Assembly: GCA_021029095.1 (NCBI GenBank)
Contig: JAJOHG010000032.1
Location: forward strand, 186,001-250,000
DNA length: 64,000 nt
Direction: 5' to 3'
From: Phellopilus nigrolimitatus
Taxonomy: Eukaryota > Basidiomycota > Agaricomycetes > Hymenochaetales > Hymenochaetaceae
Shown: positions 48,232 through 59,665 of the stretch, one piece after another
How the letters are laid out: each line of letters opens with the position of its first letter
Numbering within the stretch: position 1 is the first letter of the stretch
Translations under genes and position numbers: made by a program
The notes under the pieces: model-generated
What the model was told of the DNA's origin: nothing
What the model saw: the letters and a program-made list of their open reading frames with translations, nothing else
The model's database searches: none

Positions 48232-50280
48232 TGGACAGTTTTGTACGGCTCCGACAAGAAGGACCGCCCGCACCACATAAAGCTGCTTCGGCACGTCTCC
48301 ATCACCAACGCTGACGATGGCTGAAGCACTCCGGCCCCATGATGAGTCGGATGGAGGAGGAAGAAACCGAGACCGTCGAGATTGACCCGACAAAACTCTC
48401 ACCCTTGTCGCCCGAGGTTATTTCCAAGCAGGTGCGTGTCTGCTGTTTCAATGAAGCCGTCACTCATGTTGAGTTCATTGGCTTGTTTTGATAGGCGATT
48501 ATAAATTTTGGTACATAAATTTCATTACAGTCATGAGAGGTGGCTGAATACGAAATGGTCTAGCGTGGTGAGAGACTGCAGGTATGATTGGGCTCGTCGT
48601 GCACAGGAAGTCGGCAGTGGTGAAGGCTATCTCGGGGGTCATGATTGTGCGCTTCAAGAACGAGCTCGTCCGGAATATCACCATCAAGCTGGGCTACGCG
48701 AATGCAAAAGTGCGTCGTACACCGCTTTTCTCTTCTGCATTTCCATCTTACGGCGGCAAGAAATAGATATATAAATGCGAGAACAAGGCGTACCTGTGAC
48801 AGGGCTGGTACCGCTCGTACCACTTCGACAAGGAGGACCGCCCACCGTGCGAGCACCCTGGGTGCGGGCAACACATGGAGCTGCTCCGGTGTGTCTCCTT
48901 CGTCGACTTATCCGGACACGATATTCTCGTGGCCATCATGCTGAACAGTGCTGCAGTCATGGACGCTGCACTCCTTTTCATCACTGGGAATGAGTCATGC
49001 CCGCAGCCCCAGATTTCTGAGCATCTCATCGCCATGGAGATCATGAAGCTCCAAAACACCTAAACAAGATCGACTTGATCAAGGAGGCACAGCGCTCGGG
49101 CACCAGAAGGGTATCACTGTGTTCGTAAAAGGTGCGTTCGCGTCAACTGAGAAAACTCCTGCTACAGAGCTGAGAGGGCTCTACTCACATACAGGCACCG
49201 TGGCGGAGGTGCCGCCCATCGGCCGATCTCCGTGCAGCTAAAATACAACATCGATGCAGTGAACGAGTACATCATTAAGTGGATCCCGATCCCGGTGCGG
49301 GACTTCACGTCGTCGCTGCGGTCGATTGTCGTCCACTCGTTCGACGTGAACAAGCCCGGCGCGGAGGTCGACGGGCTGATGGGCGGCGTCGCAGGCTGCT
49401 CGATCCTCACAAGCTTCGTCGCCTTCGCCGCCTTCTTGTCCTCGGTCCCGACGCCCAGCAGGTGCTGCAAGAGGAACAAACTGACCTCGAGTTCTGCGCA
49501 TGCAGACGGACGAGCATAATAAGCGCATGGAAGAAAACGCGGAAAGGATGGCGCGACGCACCGGTGTAGATCGGGGCAGCTTGCCCACCGCGCTGAGCAC
49601 CTGCCCGACGAGCCTGTCCGCGTGGCACAGCGTCAGGTCGATCATCGTGCCTACGCCGTTTACCGCGAACCGCAGCTGGTTGTTCTCTCGAGCAGCATGG
49701 CAATATGGGTGAAGGCCGGGCAGCAGCGATTGCAACTCTGCGTCCTTCGTGACGATGCCTAGGCAAATCTCGGAGAACAGCCAGCTGCTGTTCGCGTTGC
49801 CCAGCGGGCTCATTGGCGTGGGGCGCGATGATCGACCCGACGCTGTGCCGCTCAGACAAGCTCGTCGGGCAGGCGTTCGGCGTGGTGGGCAAGCTGCCCC
49901 AGATCTACATCGGTGCGTTGCACCATCCTTTCCATATCTCTTCCGTGCGCTTACGCGCGTCCGTCTGCACACCCAGAGCTTGAGATCAGTTTGTTTCTTT
50001 TGTGGTGCCTGCTGGGCGTCAAGACCGAGGGTAAGAAGACGACGAAGGTGACAAAGCTCGTAAAGAATGAGCTGCTGCTGATCAACATCGGCTCAATGTT
50101 GTTTGGCGCATGCGTGCTCATCGTGAAGGTGGACCTCAAGATGCTCGCACGTCCCCACCTGCGCCTCGATGCCCGGCTCTGCGCTGGCGCCGCCTGCATA
50201 TCGGATGCAGCATACACGGCACTTACATCATGGCATGGCTGGGGGCGAGGCAGGGGCACCGACACACCTATTCCGCCCTG
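48232..50280 (+). pseudogene. Rearranged pseudogene of translation initiation factor eIF2 gamma
   Basis: The intact factor is the GTPase subunit that carries initiator tRNA in eIF2. Recognisable pieces appear in order. The N-terminal exon has MEEEETETVEIDPTKLSPLS near 48350. [20 protein letters not shown] and [12 protein letters not shown] lie near 48610-48710. [20 protein letters not shown] and [13 protein letters not shown] lie near 48880-49030. [20 protein letters not shown] is near 49240 and [20 protein letters not shown] near 49340. A block follows in inverted orientation, then a direct copy, and [17 protein letters not shown] and [13 protein letters not shown] lie near 49775-50100. Stops, frameshifts and loss of the P-loop segment show it is dead; the family DCPGHD box has become DLSGHD. 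Intron remnants remain, so it arose by DNA-level duplication, not retroposition. The C-terminal domain is missing. Confidence 0.9.
49415..50065. repeat. Inverted duplication inside the eIF2-gamma pseudogene
   Basis: The left arm (about 49700-49415, reading on the minus strand) encodes ENNQLRF through [13 protein letters not shown] and, after an intron, [20 protein letters not shown] to KLV. The right arm (about 49773-50065, plus strand) encodes ENSQLLF through [13 protein letters not shown] and [20 protein letters not shown] to KLV. The intron is kept in both arms. Only ~70 bases separate them. Confidence 0.85.
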
Positions 50281-51680
50281 TTGCGCAGTTCTACTTTCCA
50301 TATGTTCTTACTATCTTACTTGATGTTTTATATATAAAATTGAATATTATTGAAATGCAAATGCAAGAGCCCGATAGCGTGATTACAGATGTCTAGATAG
50401 TCTTGGTGGGTGCTGTCATTATGTGACAGGATGCTACGTTTTCGAGTCACTCGCAAAAATGTTTTTTAAACATTCATCGGCTATATTGTATGAACACTTG
50501 CGGAAGCGGCCAACCCACAGTTGCCGAAAGCCTCGTAAAACATCACGGAGCATGATGCACTCACGTGCCCTTGAAAAGATTGCTCAGAGGCCATTCGGCC
50601 ACATATGCCAAAGACTCATTGGGAAATGTAAAAAAAACATGGCCTATCTAAAAATGCTCAAACAATTGGCGTTAAGATCTTCATAATACATTTTTTTAGG
50701 AGTCACATTTCATTCTCGTCACGGCATTCAAGCAGCACAACCTCAATCTTTTTTAAACATTTTCTTCAGCTTGCGGTGTACACGGTGGGCCCTCTGCGAC
50801 TTTTTCAGGCCGTCTTCGAGATCGTGCTAAATAGCGAGCTAGACTCCAGTGCTTCACTCATGTCTCCAGACGAAACAATAAATCCCAGGTTATTAATAAC
50901 CACGTCGTGGGTGATTGACTTTATCTTTTTCACAAGGATGTTGTGTGGCGATAGTCTTTGGCTATCGGTACCTCGAAACCCCTCCAGATGAAAGCCTTCA
51001 GCCAATCCTGGACACTCTTATTTTCGTCATGCTGCAATTTGCACATGGTCCTGATGAATTTCGGGAGCGAAGAACGTGTGCCATGTACATGTAGTTGGAT
51101 AGCAGAGTAGAGATTTCAGATGACTGGTTGAGTTCTTCTAGTGTAAGTGTCTTTTATCAGGTCGGTTGCTATATGGATTGAAAAACACGTCTTCAGCAAC
51201 GTAGTATAATTATGAGCCGGGAACGCAGCTGCGTGTCGAACTCGTGAGATATTTTCACTGAGCTTACAACGAGAAACTCCGAAATGGAATTAAGAACGAA
51301 AGACAGGGGAGGAAGACAGACAAGTGCACGTCCCTCGCTTTACAGACGCGTGACTCTAGCTAGAAGAGGAGTATCGGCGACAATGCTGCACCAGCAGCAC
51401 GAGGGCCGGGAGTATGGGCTGCGTCATCAGGTACATCACGTTTTCCAAGTCCGGCCCGTGGTAAGCCAGATGCGGCTGGGGCTCGGAATACGCGAGGGCG
51501 CGCTGGAGAGGCCTAGCCAAAAATTACGCAATCCGGGGGCGTCATTTCAACAGCATAACTTTTGTTACTACTCTTCGGCGTCTGGAAATTATAGTCAGAT
51601 CGGCTCTCGACGTGTGCAATGACGAAGAAAACAGACTAGTCTCCTACCCTCTATGCTCCTCCTCTCGCCCTCGTCTCCGT
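50281..51680. other. Gene-poor region with a possible relic
   Basis: No intact gene. On the minus strand between about 51075 and 50780 two adjacent frames look protein-like (LPKFIRTMCKLQHDENKSVQ, then THDVVINNLGFIVSSGDMSE) but need a frameshift to join. This may be another decayed gene, family unknown. A TACATGTA palindrome is at 51086. Confidence 0.4.
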
Positions 51681-53369
51681 CTACCCGCTCCAGACAACCC
51701 AACCAACGAGGCCCCCTACGACGAACACCGCCGCCCCCAGGCGCGTAGCTCGCCAATTCTTTGATTCAGATTGAGGGCCGGCACTGGCGTAAACTTCCAC
51801 GTCTGGCCCTCTCGGCACACTGTCCTTAAGCACTTCGTGAGCTCCTTTTTCGGCTTCGTCGTTTTCCAGAGACAGCATCTCGGGAGTCTGCCTTTCGGGC
51901 TGCGGCGGGATGACGCCAGCCTGCGCGACGCCGCCGAGGAAGTCCGTGATCCGTGTCGCGGACAGTTCTCGGGAAAAAATATCCGCACGGACGCCGGCGT
52001 GCGAGCGGATCGTCTGGGGATCGTACGTGTCGAACTGACAATAAGTAAATTTGATCGTCTCCTCAGTACGAGGCAGAAAGGCGATAAGAAACAGGAGGGC
52101 GCACGAGGTCCTGCATCGACGCGTGGCTGGTCTTGTTGATGCCCTCCATGAACTGGAGGACGTGGTGCGTGAAACTGTCGATCACCGCTACGCCGATGTC
52201 GTTGTCGTTTTCATGCTAGGTTTTGTTTTGGAGAATATCGCCGTGAAGATTCAAATACCGATGCATAAGAGAAAGGGGACGACAAACCGAGTATGAGTTC
52301 TCTCCGAGCTGAGACGAGCCCGTGGCGAGGATGTTCGGCGAGTAAATCTTGGAGTACATCGTGTTTGCCTGGCAGGTGTCGATCATGAAGAGCAGCTCGT
52401 TGTACCTTTGAATAAGGTTCAACTGTCAGTATACGCAGTAAAAAAAGGACTAACAAGTAAAGGAAGAAACATATATCTTACCGCCTCTTCTGCCACATTT
52501 GCTCGAACGCGTCCGCGACGTCGAACGCGCTGATCTCCTCGTTGTCTTGGAACTTGAGGAACTCGGCGCCGCCGTGGCCCGTGAGGTATACGAAGACGTT
52601 CGAGCGCGAGTCAGTAAGGAGCCGCTTGCTGCGCGGGACGGACGGGTCCATGCGGCCTGTATGTACAAAGGAAACGTGTAAGAGGACACTTTGATTAAGA
52701 GGCAACGAAAGGTAGGGACAGGACGGGTCCTACGAGGAATAGCCCATGATCTGGGACTGCCTTCTGCAGAAGACAAGGGGACACAAAACACGCACCAGTA
52801 AGCAGCCGAATGAAGTTCTCCACGGTGACCTCGTAGCCGCGGTAGTCCACCTCGATGTTCTCGCCGTACAGGTCGATGCCGCGCCCCGCGTTCGCGTACA
52901 CGGCGCCGGGGAAGCGGTTGCGCGCGTTGCACGCCGTGTCGTCGGCGAGCATGAGGATGATGTTCGCGTCTGGGATGCCGAGGCGCTTGACCGTGCGGTA
53001 CCTGCGGGCGGGGAGCAGTTAGTGAGTGCCGGTGCGCGACCGCGCGTGCAGCAGGGCGGACGCACATCCCGAGCGCATTGGACATGTGCTGATAATTTTT
53101 GCTTGTATAAGCTTATCATTTCCGGGGTGAACAAATTGGGCTCTACGTACTCTGTAGTTAAACCAGTATCGCGACGCGCTGACGAGGACCGCCCAATTGT
53201 TCGTATGGTTCGACGTCGGCGGTCCGTCATCGATCTCGTTGGCCGCCTTTCCCTGGAAAAACGCCTCCGCTGCTGCTTCGGCTGGCGAAAGGGTATGTTG
53301 AGCTAGGGAGCATAACGAGAGCGAGAGGAAAAGGAGGAGGAGCCTCAGTCTCAGAGATGGTGGAAGCAT
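51681..53369 (-). CDS. GPI8: GPI-anchor transamidase catalytic subunit (GPI8/PIG-K)
   Basis: ER-membrane cysteine protease (clan CD) that cleaves the C-terminal signal of proprotein substrates and attaches the GPI anchor, as part of the GPI transamidase complex. The start at 53369 encodes a signal peptide ([20 protein letters not shown]). The catalytic domain follows with [46 protein letters not shown] (catalytic His) and [17 protein letters not shown] (catalytic Cys), then [18 protein letters not shown] and [18 protein letters not shown]. The C-terminus has a single transmembrane helix ([17 protein letters not shown]) and ends at 51681. About seven exons; all key residues intact. Length near 390-400 residues, typical of the family. 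Confidence 0.95.
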
Positions 53370-54740
53370 GGGAGCGACGACGAGGCACGTGACTCTGACG
53401 CGTCGCGATCTGACTTCAAAATGTCCGGCTGACCGGCCCGAGCAAAGGCTTCAGTCGACTCAGCTCGTTGAATTTCTATTTTACTCACTCACAGCTCCAT
53501 AACCGGGATAAGTACCACAGCGCCTCGTGCACCAATTTCGTGCGATGTCATTGCAGCGCTGGAACTTGAAAGGAACACTTGCTATCAGGCAGCAAGAGGC
53601 TCTAACAACACTGGGTACTGAGTATACTTGCACTGCGCATACCTGATATCAGGCATGCACCTCAGTACTGACACCATACCTCTCCCTTCCACTCTACGGC
53701 CTTCAGTGGTTCCCCGCGCGCAAGACAGACACACACGGCGCGCCTACGCACGCTGCCACGCTCCCCCCACGGCGAATTACAATCACAGGTCTAAAACGAG
53801 TCCCATGCATCTCCGTTTCGGAGAAAAATAATAGAACCCATTTTTTTCGCCGTTGCGCAAGATAGACGAACGAAGACACGCCACACAACAGTCTACGTCT
53901 ACGCTCGCCCGCTTGTGCGTCGGGCTCAAAATTACATTATATTCCCGAGCACGCCACTACCACCGTACCAGCATCAGAATGTATGTACACTATTCATACG
54001 ACAAGTCCCGTTCCTTTCCGCCCGCGGTGGTTGGACAGGCGCTAACGCACCTGCAACTCGTCTCGAGCGTCGATATTCGGGAATGATCGGCCGTCGTCTC
54101 GCGGAGCTTCAGTTCCATGGCAAAGGAAGCAAGTCAGCGTCTATTTAGATTACGCACTTAGCAAGGAGCGACTACGTAGGACGTCTACGACTAAGCCAGC
54201 GCTGGCCGGACTACTGTACTGTTCATCACACATACATCAGCACCCGCTTCTCTCGCTTCGAGAGAACTTTCGCGATCGGGGGAAACACCCAAGCCCCCCA
54301 AGCTCACGCTGACCTCCAACAACGTCTCGACAGCCATCTCATCACTACTGCGAATGATGGTTATGATATATATCCGTGCCAGCCCGCCGGCCACTTACCT
54401 TCTCCGGCGCGCAGAAATCTTCACATGCATGCATCAGTGGCAGCGCACCATCTGCGACAGAGATACGTATATCCTAGTAAAACATGGGAAGCTCCCTCGC
54501 TCAGACGTCCGAGGCTCCCCGCCATTGGTTCACACGAGTGGCATACTCCCACACCACAGATCGCCCCATGCTATGAAGGTTTGTGGGGGACGAGCTCCCG
54601 CGGGAAATGAAGCTGAGAGAAAGAAAAGAGAAGAAGAAAAGAAAATGCAAATTGGACGATATGTATGTATGTAGTAAGTACAACAAAGAGAAACGGATCC
54701 GCATCGTTTTTCCCTTCCCAAGCCAGCGCGCTTCCTCACA
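53370..54740. other. Intergenic between GPI8 and ARP2
   Basis: About 1.4 kb with no supported gene. It holds the GPI8 promoter at the left and the ARP2 3' flank at the right. Confidence 0.5.
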
Positions 54741-56513
54741 CTAGTTCTCGCCGCGCCCGAGCTTGTCGAGCGCACGCGGCCCCTGCTCGTCCCACTCCTC
54801 GCGCGATATCCAGAACTCCTGGCGGCCCTTCATGATGTCGGCGAGCACCGCGCCGCCGAGGAAGACCATGTGTTTCCGCCGCGGCGGGTCCTCGATGCGG
54901 ATTTTGAATTTCTGTTTTTGCAATGCGGAGCGCGAGAGGAAAGAAGAGAAGCGGCGTGAGCGTTTCAAGTATATAGAAATTTGATAAAAAAGAATGGAAA
55001 ACGAGGGAAGGAGGATTTTCGAATCCGTAGAAGGCAAAGATCCGGATTTTTCCAGGGCTAAATAAAACAAGAATGAAGAGAGACTGACATTGAGCCGGGT
55101 CGGGTCTCCGGCGAGCACGCGCGTAAGGTAAAGCTGTTTCATCTCCTTCTCGAGGCGGCTGGGCAAACCGGGGTACATGCTCGACCCGCCGGAGAGCACA
55201 ATGTGCTTGTACAGCTCCGAGCGCACGTCGACCGCCGCGGCCTGGATCGTCTGGAATAGCATCTCTATACCTCTTTTTTAGCAGCCGAGCCGAGATGAGC
55301 CAAAAAACCAAGGAGGCGAGGGAACGTACCGGCGACCCCGGGCTGTTCGACGTCGACGAGGTGCGGCTGGAACATGCACTCCGGCGCTTCGAAGCGCTCC
55401 TGTCCGACCTTGATTATGCGTCCGTCCGGGAGCTGCGGGGATTTAATTTTTTTTTCGTCATCATATGTAGAAGGACGATATCAAGACGTTCGGGACAATG
55501 CCGGCGTACCGTGTAGTTCTCCACGAGCACGGTCGTCTCCTCCGCCAATCGGGTGTCCAAGTCCAAGTCGTAGCTAGCAATTGTCACGTGAGTTAAGTGC
55601 AAAAAAAAAAAAAAAAAACCCCTCCCCCCCCCCCCCTCCCCCTTCGGGTTTTGCTGGTATTGCGAGCACACACATACCTGACGTAGCACAGCTTCTCCTT
55701 GATCTGGCGGACGGTCTCGAAGTCGGCGGTGCGGTTGAACGCGTAGCCGCGCATGAGGAGGAGCTTGATGAGGTAGCGCGTGACGTCGCGGCCGGCGATG
55801 TCGAGGCGGCGGGTGAGGTGCGGCATCGCGAAGCCGTCGTACACGGGGACGATGTGCGTGACGCCGTCGCCGGAGTCGACGACGACGCCCGTCGTGAGGC
55901 CCTGCGCGTAGAGCGTGAGCACGGCCTGGATCGCGACGTACACGCCGCCGAAGCCGTACTCCTCGAACATGGCCTGGCACATGCGCTGGCGGTTCGCGCG
56001 CGGGTTCATCGGCGGCTCGGTGAGCAGCACCTTGCGCCCGCGCGGGTCGACGCGCAGCTTCTCCGCGAAGGTGTAGTCCCAGAGGTGCCGCATGTCCTCC
56101 CAGTTGCGCACGATGCCGTGCTCCATCGGCTGGCTGACCTGCAGGTAGTTGCGCAGCGCGGCGGCCTCGTCGCCGACCATGATGTCCTTGATGACGGCGT
56201 TCCCGACGCGCTCCTCCGCGCGCAGGATCGGCCGCCCGACGATCGAGGGGAAGACTGTCGGTCGGCAGCGCAGACATTAGTCGGTTGGGGTGCATTCGTC
56301 AGCGCCGTGAGCGAGACAAAGCAGGCCCGCAGGCGGGGAGACGTGCGCACCATGTTCAGGGAAGTTGGAGCCGGCGTACCCGACCTTCACGAACTGCAGC
56401 GCGCACCATCAGCATCTGGCCCGTTTGCCGTCTTGCCGTCTCGCGGCGGGAGAAAACGAAACGATACGCACACCAGTCCCGTTATCGACGACGATGGGGG
56501 GCTGCGCGTCCAT
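54741..56513 (-). CDS. ARP2: Actin-related protein 2
   Basis: Subunit of the Arp2/3 complex, which nucleates branched actin at endocytic sites and growing tips. The start at 56513 reads [14 protein letters not shown], the actin-fold phosphate loop. Exons continue with [134 protein letters not shown] and the C-terminal [20 protein letters not shown], ending DKLGRGEN. The [10 protein letters not shown] and [14 protein letters not shown] forms are those of ARP2 rather than actin or ARP3. One intron has long A and C homopolymers. No defects seen. Confidence 0.96.
55601..55642. repeat. A18 plus C-rich homopolymer tract in an ARP2 intron
   Basis: Eighteen consecutive A residues are followed by ~24 bases of almost pure C (plus strand) within an intron. 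On the transcribed strand this is a G-rich run followed by a T-run close to a splice site. Such tracts are prone to sequencing or slippage error. Confidence 0.85.
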
Positions 56514-59488
56514 GGTGATAGACAGAACGCTAAAGCAGTTGTCGGCGGCGGTCTCGGCGACGACGACAAACTGCGGACGATGAGTGTCCCTGGAATTGTT
56601 GTTGCCCAGCGACCGACAGCAACTGCCTCGGTCTGGAGTCCGCATTTACTTACGTCATATAAATCGATAAATCGATTACGTGTTACATGTAAGCCCATAT
56701 GAAGTAAGTAGCATGTCACACTGCGGCCCGTCGTCACTCAGCCACCGATGTGGCTGACCTCAAGACTCGCGAGTCTCGTCCCCCTTCGACTTCTCAATAA
56801 ATGCGCGCTCTCTAGCCACTCCCCTCTCGATATAAGCTCTATTAGCTCCACGCGTCCGGGACGGGCACTTGCACGAAGAGCTCCGCGAAATGCACAGCGC
56901 ATCGTACAATGCGGCGGGTGCAGAGGTAGTTTTCGCTCCCGCCGAACGCCGCACGCGCGTCCTGGGACACTGGGGTGTCAGCAAAGGACGCCAGCCAACC
57001 TGATTTTCCGCGTTTCCGCGTTTCTGATGCAGCAGGGGCGCGCCTGAGCGCATCGCACCGCGCGAAGTTTCGCTTGGTGAGGTGCCTCAGATGGGGTATG
57101 GTAGATCTTTGGAGTCGGCGATACCCGCCGGCGAAGCGCAGACGTCAGATGTCCCAGGGGCGGGGGACGCGGCGGACGCGCTAGTGTGTAGTACATGTAG
57201 GTAGTACATGTAGTAGCAGTAAGACTGGAATGGCCGAAATTAAAATTGCGAAAAGAGGAGCTCGCCGTTTTTTTTCGTCGAGAACGCGACTCCGCGAGAT
57301 CTTCAGTTGCCTTTCTTTTTTTAGTTTTGCTCGAGATATGCAATAGGCGAAACGACCTTGGCGGCAGGATCGCTATGTACATGCACATGTATATCTCGTC
57401 TCGAACCTCCACCTATCTTATAAGTTTATATTTCATTTCAACGTGATTTACGGTATGTACACGTACATACAGAAACCCAATCATATACGTTTACACGCAA
57501 ATACTCAAGCCGGACTTTTTTCTATCGCGAGCCACGATTTCCCGCAAAATCACGAGCGTCCTTCGCGAACCAGGCGGGCCGGGCCACCCTCGTCGTCCAC
57601 CTCGTCCACCTCGTCGTCCACAGCAAGCCAAGCCCCACACGACCGAACGCACGACCGAACGCACGCGCGCGCACTTACCCCCCGCATGATGCGAAGGCAG
57701 CGCACCCCGGGCGCGAACCGACGACGCCTTTCCCAGATCAAACAATCCGTCCGTTCCTGTACATGTAATTCTGTAATTAAAATAATTAAATTAGAGAATA
57801 AGAATGCGTAATACTAATAGTGAAGGGGGGGGGTTGGTTACGTACATATAAGCGCGCGTGTACTACGTTCAGGGAAGAAGAAAGCAGCTACGCGGCGCGC
57901 GAAACGCGCGCATCAAAATACCAGCAGCAGCAGCAGCAGATGCAGGTGTCATCTGACGCGGGGGTGCGCGGGCGGGGGCAGCAGCCCCCAGCCCCCAGCC
58001 CCGGCAACGAGCGATCAGGGCGGCCGATCGGGCGCTAGGGCGACGGCGGACGGCATTGGTTGCGCAGCCAACCGACGCCCGGCGGGGGCCTCGGGTCGGC
58101 ATCTGTACATGTATCTGGGCGTTACGCGCACGCTCGCACGCCCCCCATACGGGGCAAGAAGACAAGAAGGCGTCACGCGCAGCCCGCTGTCACCGCCCCC
58201 GCACGCGCGCGCGTATCCGCTGTCTGCAGGTACCGTACATGTACATTGTACAGAGATACAGCAAGCGGCCGAATGGGCGCCTGCGAAAAGCCGGGGAAGA
58301 CGGGCTTCGGACCCGGCCGCGAGCCCCCGCGAGCCGCCGCGAGATTGATCTGCCGTGTGGCCCGGCTCGCGATAGGATACTTGATGCCCGCCCGCGCGGG
58401 ACAAGGCGCGAAGATGGCGTGTTGTGCTTATGCACACGAACGGACGGGCGACGAGGGGGCGCGAGTTGCTGGGAGGGAACGCGAGCGGGGACGCGGCAAC
58501 GACTGCTAGCCACTGGCGTGATCGCAGCGAAGATGTTATGCTCCCGGCGAAGCGCCGCCACGCGCGCTATCTGGGGGTGGAAATATTTTTGTTCCTTCAC
58601 TCTGAAAACGTGCTCGCTCGCTCGCTCGTGGGGTGGAGGAATGCAGGAGACCCCGGGGGACGGGCGGGGGAGTCGTGAGTCGTGAGTTGTGCCATGCATG
58701 CAGAGCGCAGATGGCCTGGAGGGGATGCGTGGATGCGGACGGCTGTGTCTGCGACAATATTTTTTAAAATTGCGTGCGATGATGGGGCAGGTGGAATCGA
58801 GATTATCAACGCTCGCGCACGTCGGCATTCACGTTGAAGATCGCCATCAGCGCCGGACCCAGTTGAGGCATGGTAGGGTTACACTCAGAGCGATTGCGGA
58901 TAAACGCGTAACCCTGAAGAGCCGGCGGTTCAGCAATAAAAGAATAGTAGACGGGGGTAGCCGAGGGCCGGGGGTGGATGGTGGCTTGGACCCGTTGTCC
59001 CTCTTTTTTTTTTGGCTCCTTTTTCCTCCTCTTTTTTTCCCGCTTGGCCTGACCATTAACCCTGCACGCTCCTTTTCCTTTCTTTACTTATTCCTCCATC
59101 CCTCCGTCCTTCTCCTCGCTCCCGCCCCTGACAGTGCCACTGTCCACCCCCCGCCTCCTAGTCGTCGTTACAGCAGAACCCCCCGCGCGCGCCGCCCCCA
59201 CCCACCCTGTCCTCGAGAACCCCGTGTCGACGGATGTGTGCGGTCGTCCTCCGTGGCTAACCAGCACCAATTTCTAATTGACTCCGTCCGAACGTCCGTC
59301 CGAACGTCCGTCCGACCGCCCGCCCCGGAAGTGTACGTCTCCGCCCTGCCGCTGCCTGCGTTTATTACTACTTATTACCAACTCCCGCGTCTACGTACAT
59401 ACATACATAGACGCGTCCGTCCGAGCCCCGATCCCCCCGTCTGAATCGAACGTCGAACCGTCGAACGTCGAAATCGAACGCGGTGCAA
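56514..59488. other. 3-kb spacer with TACATGTA palindromes
   Basis: No gene supported between the divergent ARP2 and HSF-type genes. Many ORFs exist because the sequence is GC-rich, but they overlap on both strands and look random. Exact TACATGTA octamers occur at 56684, 57192, 57205, 57760, 58106 and 58236. Related GTACAT/ATGTAC motifs lie at about 57375 and 57455. Confidence 0.55.
59446..59478 (+). promoter_or_regulatory. Five closely spaced TCGAA repeats just upstream of the HSF-type gene
   Basis: TCGAA occurs at 59446, 59453, 59461, 59468 and 59474, within 45 bases of the start codon. It may be a 5'-leader repeat or a binding array. GAA triplets are the core of heat-shock elements, but here they are all in one orientation, unlike a canonical HSE. 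Confidence 0.5.
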
Positions 59489-59626
59489 ATGGACCCGCAC
59501 TCGTCCTTCGCGCAGGGCATGCCGTCCCCCGACGAGCAGTTCTCGCCCCAGCAGCAGCAGCAGCAGCAGCAGCCCGACCAGTCGTCGCCCCCATCCCAAT
59601 CCCAATCCCAATCCCAATCACACCAG

Positions 59627-59665
<39 letters not shown>

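Noticed and set aside
57800..58830. Several overlapping ORFs of 100-210 codons on both strands
   Set aside because: GC-rich spacer with no codon-bias consistency, no start context and no recognisable domain.
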